Source: Ignavibacteria bacterium (lineage in GTDB: Bacteria > Bacteroidota > Ignavibacteria > Tepidaquicellales > Tepidaquicellaceae). Taken from it: a DNA stretch of 64,000 bases. Shown piece by piece: positions 52,464 to 61,580 of this stretch; the first letter of the stretch is position 1; each line of letters opens with the position of its first letter. The notes below the pieces were generated by a model. The model had not been told where the DNA came from, searched no databases, and was given only the letters and a program-made list of their open reading frames with translations. The position numbers and the translations under genes are program-made. The stretch covers positions 46,855 to 110,854 of the forward strand of contig JAIBBK010000087.1 in assembly GCA_019694675.1 (NCBI GenBank), in the 5' to 3' direction.

Positions 52464-53903
52464 CTATGGTTTGATTGTCATTTGATTTGAATGGCTTTTG
52501 TCATTGATTGGTATCCTGACTGTAAACACTGTTCTTCCCGGTTCGGACTGAACCCTGATCTCACCGTTATGATGCTTGATGATTCGGTTTACTATATCCA
52601 GGCCTATGCCTGTGCCTTCTCCAACTTTCTTGGTTGTAAAGAACGGGTCGAAGATCCTTGACTGTATTTCCTCAGGGATGCCCGAACCGGAGTCTATAAT
52701 GTTCACGTAAGCGTTCAGTCCGTCGTAACCGGTTTCGATGGCAAGCCTGCCGTTCTGCGGCATGGCATATACCGCATTATCTATGAGGTTCGTCCACACC
52801 TGATTGAGCTCACCAACAAAGGCAGATACCGGAGGCATTGCGTTGAAGAAGACTTTCTTGATCTCGATATTCTTCTCCCGGAGTTTGAACCCCAGAAGCG
52901 TCAGTGTGTTGTCTATATCCTTGTGAATGTCGGTAGGATGTTTGTCGCTGCCTCTGTCCATCTGCACATGGCTCTTTATAGCGCCTACAAGTGCTGAGAT
53001 CCTGCCCGAAGCATCTGCAAGATCTTCCAGGATTTTCTGAGAACTGATAAGATTTTCCAGCCATGGTACAATATGAATGATGGCATCTTTGCCAATGTTG
53101 TGAAGAATGTTATCAAATTCATCGGTTGTGATGCCGAATTCGGAAAATGTTTCGGCGGCCTGCCTGTTGTTCATACCATTCTTAAGAAGCCAGTCTTCCA
53201 TGGCATCTTCGTTGCTCATCCGCTGCAGAGCAGTAAGTTTTTTCCTCCCTGAAGCTCTGCTCTCTGTTTCAGTGATCATTTCCTGAATGCCCTGAATGTG
53301 TTCTGAAGAAACTTTGCTCTTTACCAGTTCTTCAGTAAGTTCATAGTTCAGGTTAAGTCTTCTTTTCAGTTCGCTTGATATTCTGTTTATGGCTGCGGCA
53401 GGATTATTCAGCTCATGCGCGATCCCTGCCGCAAGGTTCCCGAGTGCATTCACCTTTTCATGTTCCAGCTTTGTAGTGGCAAATGATTTCGCTCTTTCGG
53501 TCATGTAACCGATTAGTTTCTGTATCAGGCCAGGATTCAGTTGTTCAAGTTCGGTGAAGTGATCCTTGTGCAGACGGAGTATGCGGGTATGGCCTGTGGC
53601 ATATGCATAGCCGGGGATTGTCTTCATTCTGGAGTAAGGTATCAGCCCCCCTACTCCGCCGTTGGAGTTGTTGTTTTCAAATGTGAAGAAATAGACCTGT
53701 CTTCCGTTAACATTCATGTAGAATGTGACCTTTCCTTCCAAGAGCACCCACAAGTGATCGGCTTTGTCTCCGTACTTCGCAACGAGTTGCCCGTCCTGAA
53801 TCTCTTCGTAGTCGGAATGATCCAATATCCACTGCAGATGGCCGTCAGGGAGGTCGCTGAATGCAATTACCTTTCTTAGATCATCTGTATTTGCAGTCTT
53901 CAT
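52464..53903 (-). CDS. Cyclic-nucleotide-binding histidine kinase
   Basis: A 479-residue cytoplasmic kinase without membrane helices. Residues ~15-120 are a cNMP-binding (Crp-type) barrel ([15 protein letters not shown]); the HisKA dimerisation helix holds phospho-acceptor H163 in [15 protein letters not shown]; residues ~360-470 form the ATPase with N-box [14 protein letters not shown]1 DSGSGIPEE and G2 GTGIGLDIV. It presumably phosphorylates D62 of the fused response regulator encoded six bases downstream. The ligand of the cNMP-like domain is unknown. Confidence 0.93.
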   Translation of the reverse strand: MKTANTDDLRKVIAFSDLPDGHLQWILDHSDYEEIQDGQLVAKYGDKADHLWVLLEGKVTFYMNVNGRQVYFFTFENNNSNGGVGGLIPYSRMKTIPGYAYATGHTRILRLHKDHFTELEQLNPGLIQKLIGYMTERAKSFATTKLEHEKVNALGNLAAGIAHELNNPAAAINRISSELKRRLNLNYELTEELVKSKVSSEHIQGIQEMITETESRASGRKKLTALQRMSNEDAMEDWLLKNGMNNRQAAETFSEFGITTDEFDNILHNIGKDAIIHIVPWLENLISSQKILEDLADASGRISALVGAIKSHVQMDRGSDKHPTDIHKDIDNTLTLLGFKLREKNIEIKKVFFNAMPPVSAFVGELNQVWTNLIDNAVYAMPQNGRLAIETGYDGLNAYVNIIDSGSGIPEEIQSRIFDPFFTTKKVGEGTGIGLDIVNRIIKHHNGEIRVQSEPGRTVFTVRIPINDKSHSNQMTIKP

Positions 53904-54133
53904 CAGAGAAATTTTAATATGGTATTAATCACGAAATCAAAAAACAATATGTAAAATGGTGGCATACGGGAAGTTCAATTGCGCTGGAAGTCTCTCACGA
54001 CATACTCAAGCTGCAAATCTGATCTGTTATCGGCCGGCATTAACTTTCATTCTGCCGAGGAAATCCTCAAACACGCAACCGATCAATGGAATTGAATGAG
54101 AAGGTCAGAATAGCTAAATTTCAACTTGCCTGA

Positions 54134-54207
54134 GGGCGGTTAGCTCAGTTGGTTAGAGCGCTACGTTGACATCGTAGAGGCCATTGGTTCGAGTCCATTA
54201 CCGCCCA
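54134..54207 (+). tRNA. tRNA-Val (GAC)
   Basis: A 74-base cloverleaf: acceptor GGGCGGT / ACCGCCC, D-stem GCTC/GAGC, anticodon stem CTACG/CGTAG with loop TTGACAT (anticodon GAC), T-arm ATTGG-TTCGAGT-CCATT (closing pair wobbled) and discriminator A; CCA not encoded. It lies 13 bases before thrS and may share its transcript. Confidence 0.96.
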
Positions 54208-54220
54208 CAAAAACCCGAAT

Positions 54221-56152
54221 ATGCCTGAAAAGATCAAAATAACTTTCCCTGACGGCTCCGTTAAGGAATTCGATAAGGGAATCTCATCATTCGAAATTGC
54301 AAACTCGATAAGCCCCAAGCTTGCCGGGGAAGTCCTCGTGGCTGAAGTTAACGGCCGGATGAAAGACATCTCGGCGCCGGTGAATGAGGATTCGAGCATT
54401 GTTCTGCACAAATTCGATTCCGACAAGGGAAAGGAGGTTTACTGGCATACCACTTCCCACATGATGGCTCAGGCTATCGAAGAATTGTTTCCCGGAGCAA
54501 GATTCGGCGTCGGGCCGCCAATCGATGGCGGATTCTATTATGATATTGATTCCGACAGGAAATTCACTGAAGACGATCTCAGAAAGATCGAAGAGAAGAT
54601 GCTTGAGATCTCGAAACGCGACCTTAAGCCGGTAAGGACCGACCTGCCGAGGACCGAAGCTATAAGCTATTTCAGGACGAAAAGGGATGATCCCTACAAA
54701 GTGGAAATACTCGAAACCATTGCCAAAGATGAGGACAATGTGTCGCTTTACACTCAGGGCGGATTCACCGACCTCTGCAGAGGCCCGCACCTTCCATCCA
54801 CCTCAAGAGTAAAGGCAGTTAAACTGCTTTCCGTTTCGGGCTCGTACTGGCGAGGCGATGAGAAAAGACAGATGCTTCAGCGCATTTACGGAATTTCGTT
54901 TCCTAAACAGAAGGATCTCGATCAGTATCTGCATGACCTTGAGGAGGCAAAGAAGCGTGACCACAGAAAGCTCGGAAAAGAGCTGGACCTGTTTTCGTTC
55001 CATGAAGAAGGCCCCGGTTTTCCGTTCTGGCACAATAACGGAATGATCCTTCTGAATAACCTGAAGGACTTCCTTCGAGATAAACTCCGGAAGCTTGAAT
55101 ATCAGGAGATCAATACTCCTATCATACTCAATCAGAAACTCTGGCTGCAGTCGGGACACTATGACAACTACAAGGAAAACATGTACTTCACCGAGATCGA
55201 CGAGCGTGATTTTGCCGTGAAACCGATGAACTGCCCCGGAAGCACTTTGGTTTACAGAACTTCAATGAAGTCTTACAGAGACCTTCCGCTTAGGCTTTAT
55301 GAATTCGGGCTTGTCCACAGGCATGAACTTTCGGGAGTATTGTCAGGACTTTTCAGAGTAAGGAGCTTCACTCAGGATGATGCGCACGTATTCTGCACTC
55401 CCGAGCAGATCGAGGAAGAGATCACCGTGCTTATCAATCTTATTTTTGATGTTTACAACGCTTTCGGATTTACCGATGTACAGGTGTTTCTTTCCACAAG
55501 GCCTGAGAAGTTCATAGGTTCGGAAGAGATTTGGGACAATGCTGAGAAGTCTCTTGCCCTTGCACTTGACAAGGCAGATGTGAAGTACAAGGTGAATGCC
55601 GGAGACGGGGCATTTTACGGCCCGAAGATCGACTTTGTGGTAAAGGACAGTCTGCGCAGGAACTGGCAGCTCGGCACTATTCAGCTAGACTTCTCCATGC
55701 CGGAGAGGTTCGGGCTTGAGTACATTGCCCCTGACGGTAAGACCGCAAGGCCGGTAATGATCCACAGGGCAGTCCTTGGTTCTTTTGAGAGGTTTGTGGG
55801 AGTTCTGATAGAGCATTATGCCGGATTTTTCCCGCTGTGGCTTGCACCGGTGCAGGTGACTGTGCTACCGATCACCGATGCGCAGTTCGATTACGCAAAC
55901 GATATCGCCTCAAAACTGATAAACAACGGTTTCAGGGTGAACCTTGATTCCAGGAACGAGAAGATCGGATACAAGATAAGGGAAGCCGAGAACAGGAAAG
56001 TGCCGTACATGGTAGTGGTCGGAGAGAAGGAAAAGGAAAGCGGGCAGATCTCCGTTCGCCAGCATAAGAAGGGCGACATAGGGAAATTTGGATTGAATGA
56101 ATTCATCGAAAAGCTTAACTTGCAGGTCTCAAAAAAGGAGTATTACAATTAA
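54221..56152 (+). CDS. thrS: Threonyl-tRNA synthetase
   Basis: A 643-residue class II synthetase of full bacterial layout: TGS domain (1-60, FPDGSVKEF), editing domain with the zinc-type His pair (TTSHMMAQAIEELFPGA, ~residues 75-92), catalytic core with motif 2 (HRHELSGVLSGLFRVRSFTQDDAHVF) and zinc-ligand Cys in PMNCPGS, and a C-terminal anticodon-binding domain. Opens a translation cluster with infC, rpmI, rplT and pheS, an ancient arrangement. Confidence 0.98.
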   Translation: MPEKIKITFPDGSVKEFDKGISSFEIANSISPKLAGEVLVAEVNGRMKDISAPVNEDSSIVLHKFDSDKGKEVYWHTTSHMMAQAIEELFPGARFGVGPPIDGGFYYDIDSDRKFTEDDLRKIEEKMLEISKRDLKPVRTDLPRTEAISYFRTKRDDPYKVEILETIAKDEDNVSLYTQGGFTDLCRGPHLPSTSRVKAVKLLSVSGSYWRGDEKRQMLQRIYGISFPKQKDLDQYLHDLEEAKKRDHRKLGKELDLFSFHEEGPGFPFWHNNGMILLNNLKDFLRDKLRKLEYQEINTPIILNQKLWLQSGHYDNYKENMYFTEIDERDFAVKPMNCPGSTLVYRTSMKSYRDLPLRLYEFGLVHRHELSGVLSGLFRVRSFTQDDAHVFCTPEQIEEEITVLINLIFDVYNAFGFTDVQVFLSTRPEKFIGSEEIWDNAEKSLALALDKADVKYKVNAGDGAFYGPKIDFVVKDSLRRNWQLGTIQLDFSMPERFGLEYIAPDGKTARPVMIHRAVLGSFERFVGVLIEHYAGFFPLWLAPVQVTVLPITDAQFDYANDIASKLINNGFRVNLDSRNEKIGYKIREAENRKVPYMVVVGEKEKESGQISVRQHKKGDIGKFGLNEFIEKLNLQVSKKEYYN

Positions 56153-56166
56153 CATAACATCACGCT

Positions 56167-56787
56167 ATTAAAGACAAGAACTTCAAGGAGAGGACCAATG
56201 AACAGGTCCGCGCTCCGCAGGTAAGAGTGGTTGACGAAGACGGCAATTCGCTCGGAGTAATGACAAGCCAGGAAGCGCTATACATTTCAAGGTCAAGGGG
56301 CCTGGATCTTGTAGAAATATCTCCCAATTCCAGACCTCCCGTCTGCAAGATAGTAGATTACGGAAAGTTCAATTACGAGAGGCAGAAGAAGGAAAAGCAG
56401 GCAAAGAAGAACCAGCATGTGATGCACATCAAGGAGATTAGGTTCAACCCCAACACCGACACGCATGACATCGAGTTTAAGACGAAGCATCTGAGACAGT
56501 TCCTTCTTGAGGGACACAAAGTTAAGGCCTACGTGATGTTTAAGGGAAGAATGATAACGCACCCTGAGATAGGTGAGAAACTGATGAGCGAGATAGTTGA
56601 GAAGTTGAGTGACATAAGCAAGCTTGAATCACCACCGAAAATGGAAGGAAAGACGCTCTTTGCATATTTTCTGCCTGACAAGCACAAGGTTCAGGTCTAT
56701 AAGGAAACAATATCAAAAACCGGTAAGCCGGAGAGCAGTTCTGCCGGGACAGACGAAACTAAAGTAAAAGAAAAAGAAGATGCCTAA
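56167..56787 (+). CDS. infC: Translation initiation factor IF-3, ATT start
   Basis: About 206 residues. The family start [20 protein letters not shown] lies upstream of the first canonical codon (GTG 56227); going back in frame the only sensible initiator is ATT at 56167 (giving [12 protein letters not shown]). ATT or similar rare starts are the rule for infC in many bacteria and let IF-3 repress its own synthesis, since it rejects non-canonical starts. The rest is normal: [20 protein letters not shown] and the C-terminal [17 protein letters not shown]-terminal acidic/basic tail follows. It is 14 bases after thrS and overlaps rpmI by eight bases. Confidence 0.95.
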   Translation: MKDKNFKERTNEQVRAPQVRVVDEDGNSLGVMTSQEALYISRSRGLDLVEISPNSRPPVCKIVDYGKFNYERQKKEKQAKKNQHVMHIKEIRFNPNTDTHDIEFKTKHLRQFLLEGHKVKAYVMFKGRMITHPEIGEKLMSEIVEKLSDISKLESPPKMEGKTLFAYFLPDKHKVQVYKETISKTGKPESSSAGTDETKVKEKEDA

Positions 56788-56974
56788 AATGAAATCGAAC
56801 AGGGCGGCCAAGAAGAGGTTCAAGGTCACCGGTTCAGGAAAGATCAAGAGAGAGAAAGCTTACAGAAGCCATATTCTCACGAAGAAATCTGCAAAAAGGA
56901 AAAGACAGCTAAGAAAGGCAACGCTGGTTTCGGAGCAGGAATCACGCACGGTCAAGAGGCTGATACTTGCTTAA
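56780..56974 (+). CDS. rpmI: 50S ribosomal protein bL35
   Basis: A 64-residue, Lys/Arg-rich protein with the bL35 pattern [20 protein letters not shown] and [13 protein letters not shown]. Its ATG overlaps the infC stop by eight bases, indicating coupled translation within the infC-rpmI-rplT operon. Confidence 0.97.
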   Translation: MPKMKSNRAAKKRFKVTGSGKIKREKAYRSHILTKKSAKRKRQLRKATLVSEQESRTVKRLILA

Positions 56975-57005
56975 TTTTTAACATTCATCTTTTTAAGGAG
57001 AAGAC

Positions 57006-57353
57006 ATGCCACGCGCAAAAAACAAAGTTGCATCGCACAGAAGACGGAAGAGAGTGCTCAATGAGGCCAAAGGATATTTTGGCGCAAGAAGCAAGGTCTA
57101 TACTGTTGCAAAGAACGCCGTTGAGAAAGGACTGACGCATGCCTACAGGGACAGAAAACTGAAGAAGAGAGAATACAGAAACCTCTGGGTAACGCGGATC
57201 AACGCTGCTGCAAGGCTCAACAACACCACATATTCCAAACTGATCGACGCTCTCAATAAGAAGGACGTGAGCATTAACAGGAAAATACTTGCAGAACTTG
57301 CATACAGCAACTCTCAGGCATTCAGCGAGATCGTAAAGTTCGCGCTGAAGTAA
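57006..57353 (+). CDS. rplT: 50S ribosomal protein bL20
   Basis: A 115-residue protein with PRAKNKVASHRRRKRVLNEAKGYFGARS at the start and LWVTRINAAARLNNTTYSKL, both bL20 hallmarks. bL20 binds 23S rRNA early in assembly. A good ribosome-binding site, AAGGAG at 56995-57000, precedes the ATG by five bases. A terminator follows. Confidence 0.98.
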   Translation: MPRAKNKVASHRRRKRVLNEAKGYFGARSKVYTVAKNAVEKGLTHAYRDRKLKKREYRNLWVTRINAAARLNNTTYSKLIDALNKKDVSINRKILAELAYSNSQAFSEIVKFALK

Positions 57354-57382
57354 CACCGATTTTTATTCACGACGGAATTACA

Positions 57383-57413
57383 AAGGCGGATAATTTTTAT
57401 TCGCCTTATTTTT
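57383..57413 (+). terminator. Terminator between rplT and pheS
   Basis: AAGGCGGATAA / ATTCGCCTT imperfect stem with a short T-rich loop, then ATTTTTT. It could act as a partial terminator, letting pheS be expressed less than the ribosomal proteins. Confidence 0.7.
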
Positions 57414-57431
57414 TAGCAGATTCATACTCCC

Positions 57432-58454
57432 ATGATCGAAAAGATCGAATCCATAAAATCCGAAGCCCTGAACGAGGCGGCGCTCATCAAGAATGTAGAT
57501 ACGCTTGAACAGTTCAGGATAAAGTTTCTCGGAAGAAAAGGGCTTGTGCACGAGCTCTTCGAAGGATTTAAGGATGTGCCTCCGCAGGAGAAAGGCCGGA
57601 CAGGAAAAGCGCTGAATGAACTGAAGCAGGTTCTTCAGGAGATCTTTGATTCTAAGAAGTCTGAGCTGGAAACCGGAAGCGCGGCAGGCGATGACACCGA
57701 TCATACACTTCCAGGCCGAACATTCAACAAAGGTACAAGGCATCTCATACATCAGGCAATTGACGAGATCACTTCCATTTTTGCGAAGATCGGTTTTGAC
57801 ATATACGAAGGATATGAGCTGGAAGATGAATTCCACAACTTTGACGCCCTGAATACACCTGACTATCACCCTTCAAGGGACATGCAGGACACATTCTATG
57901 TGGACAGCGCGGGCAAGGACAAGAAATATCTTCTGAGAACGCACACATCTCCGGGTCAGGTGCATGTGATGCAGAGCAACAAGCCGCCTATCCGGGTCGT
58001 GGTTCCGGGAAAGGTTTACAGGAACGAAGAAGTGAGTTCAAGGAGCCTTGCGGTCTTTCATCAGGTTGAAGGGCTTTACGTTGACAAGGATGTGAGCTTC
58101 AGGGAACTGAAAGGTACGCTGGATTATTTCGCATGGGAATTCTTCGGGAAGGGGCTGAAGACGAGATTACGTCCTTCGTTCTTCCCGTTCACGGAACCTT
58201 CCGCCGAAATGGATGTTGAGTGCATACTCTGCAAAGGCGAAGGATGCCGCGTTTGCAAACACACCGGATGGCTTGAGATACTCGGATGCGGGATGGTTGA
58301 CCCGAACGTATTCAAAGCAGTTGGGTATGATCCTGAAGAGTACACGGGATTTGCTTTCGGCATGGGTATTGAAAGGACACTGATGATAAAGCACGGCATT
58401 CCCGACATAAGGATCTTCTACGAAAACGATATCAGGTTTCTGAAGCAATTTTGA
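57432..58454 (+). CDS. pheS: Phenylalanyl-tRNA synthetase alpha subunit
   Basis: A 340-residue class II catalytic subunit. N-terminal coiled coil (1-90); LHPxR-like motif 1 region (GTRHLIHQAIDEITSIFAKIGF), motif 2 (VVPGKVYRNEEVSSRSLAVFHQVEGLYVD) and motif 3 (GFAFGMGIERTLMIKHGI) are intact. The enzyme works as alpha2beta2 with PheT, but pheT does not follow; a cyclophilin gene does. Split pheS and pheT are known in Bacteroidota. Confidence 0.97.
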   Translation: MIEKIESIKSEALNEAALIKNVDTLEQFRIKFLGRKGLVHELFEGFKDVPPQEKGRTGKALNELKQVLQEIFDSKKSELETGSAAGDDTDHTLPGRTFNKGTRHLIHQAIDEITSIFAKIGFDIYEGYELEDEFHNFDALNTPDYHPSRDMQDTFYVDSAGKDKKYLLRTHTSPGQVHVMQSNKPPIRVVVPGKVYRNEEVSSRSLAVFHQVEGLYVDKDVSFRELKGTLDYFAWEFFGKGLKTRLRPSFFPFTEPSAEMDVECILCKGEGCRVCKHTGWLEILGCGMVDPNVFKAVGYDPEEYTGFAFGMGIERTLMIKHGIPDIRIFYENDIRFLKQF

Positions 58455-58503
58455 TTGGCTTCGCAAAAGAATTGACACAAACAAAATCAAAACAATAATC
58501 CAA

Positions 58504-59235
58504 ATGAAAAGAAGAATTATTCCCGTACTGATGTCCTTGATCCTGACTGCGGTCATGATAACAGGATGCGGCGAGAACAAGGATACAAGCGCACTCAAGA
58601 AAGAAACAGAGGATGCGACAAAGAAAGTGGGCGAGACGGTTCAGAAGACCGTTGACACTCTGAATAAGACAGTTGATACACTTAAATCAAACGTAAAGGA
58701 AACAGTGGATAAAATTGACTCGGCAGTAACCGGAAAAACACCGGCAGGCGATCCGACAAAAGATACGGACGGCAATTTTGTAATGTTCGAAACCAACATG
58801 GGAAAGTTCAAAGTGAAGCTCTATACTGACAAAGCTCCCATAACAACAACAAACTTCAAGAACCTTACAAAGAAGGGATTCTATAACGGGATCATCTTCC
58901 ACAGGGTAATTGACGGATTCATGATCCAGGGCGGCGACCCGACCGGCACCGGAACAGGCGGTTCAGGCGAGACCATTAAGGACGAGTTTGGCCCGGGTCT
59001 CAAGCACAGCAAGAAGGGAATTCTTTCGATGGCAAACAGAGGCCCGAATACAGGGACATCGCAGTTCTTCATCACTCTTGCGGCCACAGACTGGCTTGAC
59101 GGCAAGCATGCGATCTTCGGAGAAGTTGTTGAAGGCATGGACGTGGTTGACAAGATTGGCAAGGTTAAGACCGGCCCTCAGGACAAGCCTGTGAAGGACG
59201 TTGTTATGGAAAAGGTTTACCTCGTTTCAAAGTAA
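58504..59235 (+). CDS. Cyclophilin-type peptidyl-prolyl isomerase lipoprotein
   Basis: A 243-residue lipoprotein: signal peptide with lipobox ITGC (Cys23), a ~55-residue helical, Thr/Lys/Val-rich spacer (TVDTLNKTVDTLKSNVKETV) that likely forms a coiled coil, then a cyclophilin domain (~83-240) with NFKNLTKKGFYNGIIFHRVI, MIQGGDPTGTGTGGSG and MANRGPNTGTSQFFITL. It catalyses proline isomerisation in folding of envelope proteins, tethered to a membrane. Monocistronic with a strong terminator. Confidence 0.95.
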   Translation: MKRRIIPVLMSLILTAVMITGCGENKDTSALKKETEDATKKVGETVQKTVDTLNKTVDTLKSNVKETVDKIDSAVTGKTPAGDPTKDTDGNFVMFETNMGKFKVKLYTDKAPITTTNFKNLTKKGFYNGIIFHRVIDGFMIQGGDPTGTGTGGSGETIKDEFGPGLKHSKKGILSMANRGPNTGTSQFFITLAATDWLDGKHAIFGEVVEGMDVVDKIGKVKTGPQDKPVKDVVMEKVYLVSK

Positions 59236-59257
59236 TATAAAGATCCTCGTTATTCTG

Positions 59258-59292
59258 AAGCCGCATCGGAGTTTCCGGTGCGGCTTTTTTTT
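59258..59292 (+). terminator. Rho-independent terminator after cyclophilin gene
   Basis: Thirteen-bp stem AAGCCGCATCGGA / TCCGGTGCGGCTT (one wobble), three-base loop, then eight Ts. Confidence 0.93.
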
Positions 59293-59655
59293 GACCTGCC
59301 TTCGATCAGTTCTCTCATATCACAGTTAGACTGCACTGATCACGGATCTGCAATTATTCACATTCTTATTTTCAGGAGCGGGAAGGTTACTGCGCTTTGA
59401 ATGACCAATTCGAAACCTCCGGCATCAGTTCTGAATGTCATTTTCGAAATTCTGTCCGGAGAAATTATGTCAAAACAATACAGAACTGAAGAAACCGTGA
59501 GTTTGATACTGCAAAGCAATTAGTTCTCAGCATGTCAGATTCAGAAAAAAGTCTTTGACACGGCAATGGAAGAGTCATAGATTTGACATAGCCCGGAAAG
59601 GTTCTGCCATGATTTCCTGAGATGAGCTTTAAAGAGAATCTTAAACAATGCGGCC
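59293..59655. other. 363-base gap before the first T9SS-tailed gene
   Basis: AT-rich at first, with no gene, hairpin or good promoter element recognised. The next start codon is ATG at 59656. Confidence 0.5.
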
Positions 59656-61263
59656 ATGAAAAACACATATCGAGTGCCGGCACTGCTGATAACTGCAATA
59701 CTGCTGTCGTCATTCACACTGCCTGAAAATTACGACATTGCCCCGGGCCCTGAGTTGAGCGGCACTGCAGTTATTGATTCGAAGAAGATTGACGGAAACA
59801 ACATAACAGCATGGTACAGGAATAACGGAAGTTATCACAGAGATCCGGTAACGGAAAACTCCGGCTTTCTTTGGCCCGCCGGTAATCTTCGTTTACTGAC
59901 CTACGCATCCGGATTGTGGATTGCTGCTAAATCAGGAAGCGACACACTTCTTACTATCTCGGAGTTCTATTACGAGTACTTGCCCGGATACATAGATGCC
60001 GCAGGAAACCCGCAGGGAAAGGATGATCCGGCGTACCACGTTTACAAGATCAGCAGGGGGGATACTCTGAGCAGTGATTACAGGAACTGGCCGGTAAATC
60101 AGGGTGCGTATCTTGATGAACAGAGAAAGCCGTTCTTGCCCGGAAGCCAGACGCTCTTTTACTCTATCACTGACGGCTACACTGAATCCCACCGCCCGGA
60201 TCCTGTCGGCACAGCGCCGCTGAAAGCACAGATACAGATAACTGTCTGGTGTTATCTTAACGAGCCTCAGTCGCCGCTCCGCAATGCAGTGTTCATGGAA
60301 TTCAAGATCATTAACAGGAGTCCGATTGCCTGGAATGATGCAATCATTTCGGTATGGTCAGATGCATGCAGTGACAATCATGTAGCCCTTGGTTGCGATA
60401 CATTGAGAAAGATGAGTTTTGCATACATGAAGCCAAACACAACATACTTTGGAAATACGCCGCCGGCTTTCGGATTTGTTTTATTGAAGGGTCCGGACAA
60501 GTACACCGGCAATACTTCAGACACGGTCTATTCATTTGTTCCCGGCAGATCACAGAGGAGGAGAAAGATCGGTTACAGGGAAGTGCCGTTTTCATCGTTC
60601 GGGCCGAGGACAAATTCGGACCCGAGCAACGGGGATCCGAGTGATTATCGTGAAGCATACCTCATCATGCAGGGGTTTAAGCAATCCGGAATTCCATTCA
60701 TAGACCCGATCATTGATCTGCCCACGAAATTTCCGTATTCGGGAGATCCGGAAACTGGAACCGGCTGGAATCAATTCACGGCAGAAAGTTATGCTAACAG
60801 GCGTTACAATATCAACTTCGGCTTCACCAATGTTAATCCCGGCGATACGCAGACTATAGTTGTTGCCAAACTTGTAAGCCGCGGCGCAAGTAACCTGAAC
60901 AGCGTTACAAGACTGAAGTCGGATGCAGATCAGATAATCAGCCTGTTCAAACAAAATCTAACCACAGTTGGCGTCAATCAGATCTCAGCGAATGTTCCCG
61001 TGAGCATGAAGCTGTATCAGAACTATCCGAATCCCTTCAATCCTTCCACAAGGATCAGGTTCGACATTGCAGGATATTCAGAAGTCAGGCTGGCAGTGTA
61101 TGATGCAGGCGGAAGGCTTGTTGAAGCGCTTGCAGAGGGCATGCTGAGCTCAGGTACTTATGAAGCTGTATGGAACGCCGGAGACCATCCGAGCGGAATC
61201 TATTTCTGCAGGCTTACTTCATCCGGGGCTGCGGCAACAACAAAGCTTGTACTTATCAAGTGA
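59656..61263 (+). CDS. Large secreted protein with T9SS C-terminal sorting domain
   Basis: A 535-residue protein: signal peptide (VPALLITAILLSSFTLP), a long beta-rich body with many Trp/Tyr/Pro and Asp residues and no recognised enzyme motif (residues ~30-440), and a C-terminal sorting domain of ~85 residues with LYQNYPNPFNPSTRIRFDIA and GTYEAVWNAGDHPSGIYFCRL ending TTKLVLIK. Such tails send cargo through the type IX system to the cell surface. Proteins with this body plan are common in Ignavibacteria; the function is unknown. It may be paired with the next gene, which has the same tail. Confidence 0.85.
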   Translation: MKNTYRVPALLITAILLSSFTLPENYDIAPGPELSGTAVIDSKKIDGNNITAWYRNNGSYHRDPVTENSGFLWPAGNLRLLTYASGLWIAAKSGSDTLLTISEFYYEYLPGYIDAAGNPQGKDDPAYHVYKISRGDTLSSDYRNWPVNQGAYLDEQRKPFLPGSQTLFYSITDGYTESHRPDPVGTAPLKAQIQITVWCYLNEPQSPLRNAVFMEFKIINRSPIAWNDAIISVWSDACSDNHVALGCDTLRKMSFAYMKPNTTYFGNTPPAFGFVLLKGPDKYTGNTSDTVYSFVPGRSQRRRKIGYREVPFSSFGPRTNSDPSNGDPSDYREAYLIMQGFKQSGIPFIDPIIDLPTKFPYSGDPETGTGWNQFTAESYANRRYNINFGFTNVNPGDTQTIVVAKLVSRGASNLNSVTRLKSDADQIISLFKQNLTTVGVNQISANVPVSMKLYQNYPNPFNPSTRIRFDIAGYSEVRLAVYDAGGRLVEALAEGMLSSGTYEAVWNAGDHPSGIYFCRLTSSGAAATTKLVLIK

Positions 61264-61580
61264 GACTGCACAACTGATCTTCCCATTTAACTTTCTGTTT
61301 GTGCGGAAGATGAAGCAGGCTAATCCTGAATGTACCGCACAAAAATTTCGACAGACAGAGCTTTCCGGCTTAAGACTTACCTCGATTGCGAACACACTTG
61401 TTGCCTTTCCTGCATCAGTGACTGTGATTATTGAATTTCATTAGATCAATTCCCCCATTACATTTGCATTAAGCAACGCCCCGGAGCACAAATCCTCTCA
61501 CATCATTCATGACAACTGAAGCTTCACTAGACCGGGGCCGGAACAAAAGCATAATTGAGTAAAACTCAAAAGGAAAGGTC
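61264..61580. other. 317-base gap between T9SS-tailed genes
   Basis: Contains no supported gene or terminator. The short plus frame running from the previous gene's 3' end is a shadow. GGAAAGG at 61571-61577 is a weak ribosome-binding site for the next gene. Confidence 0.5.
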
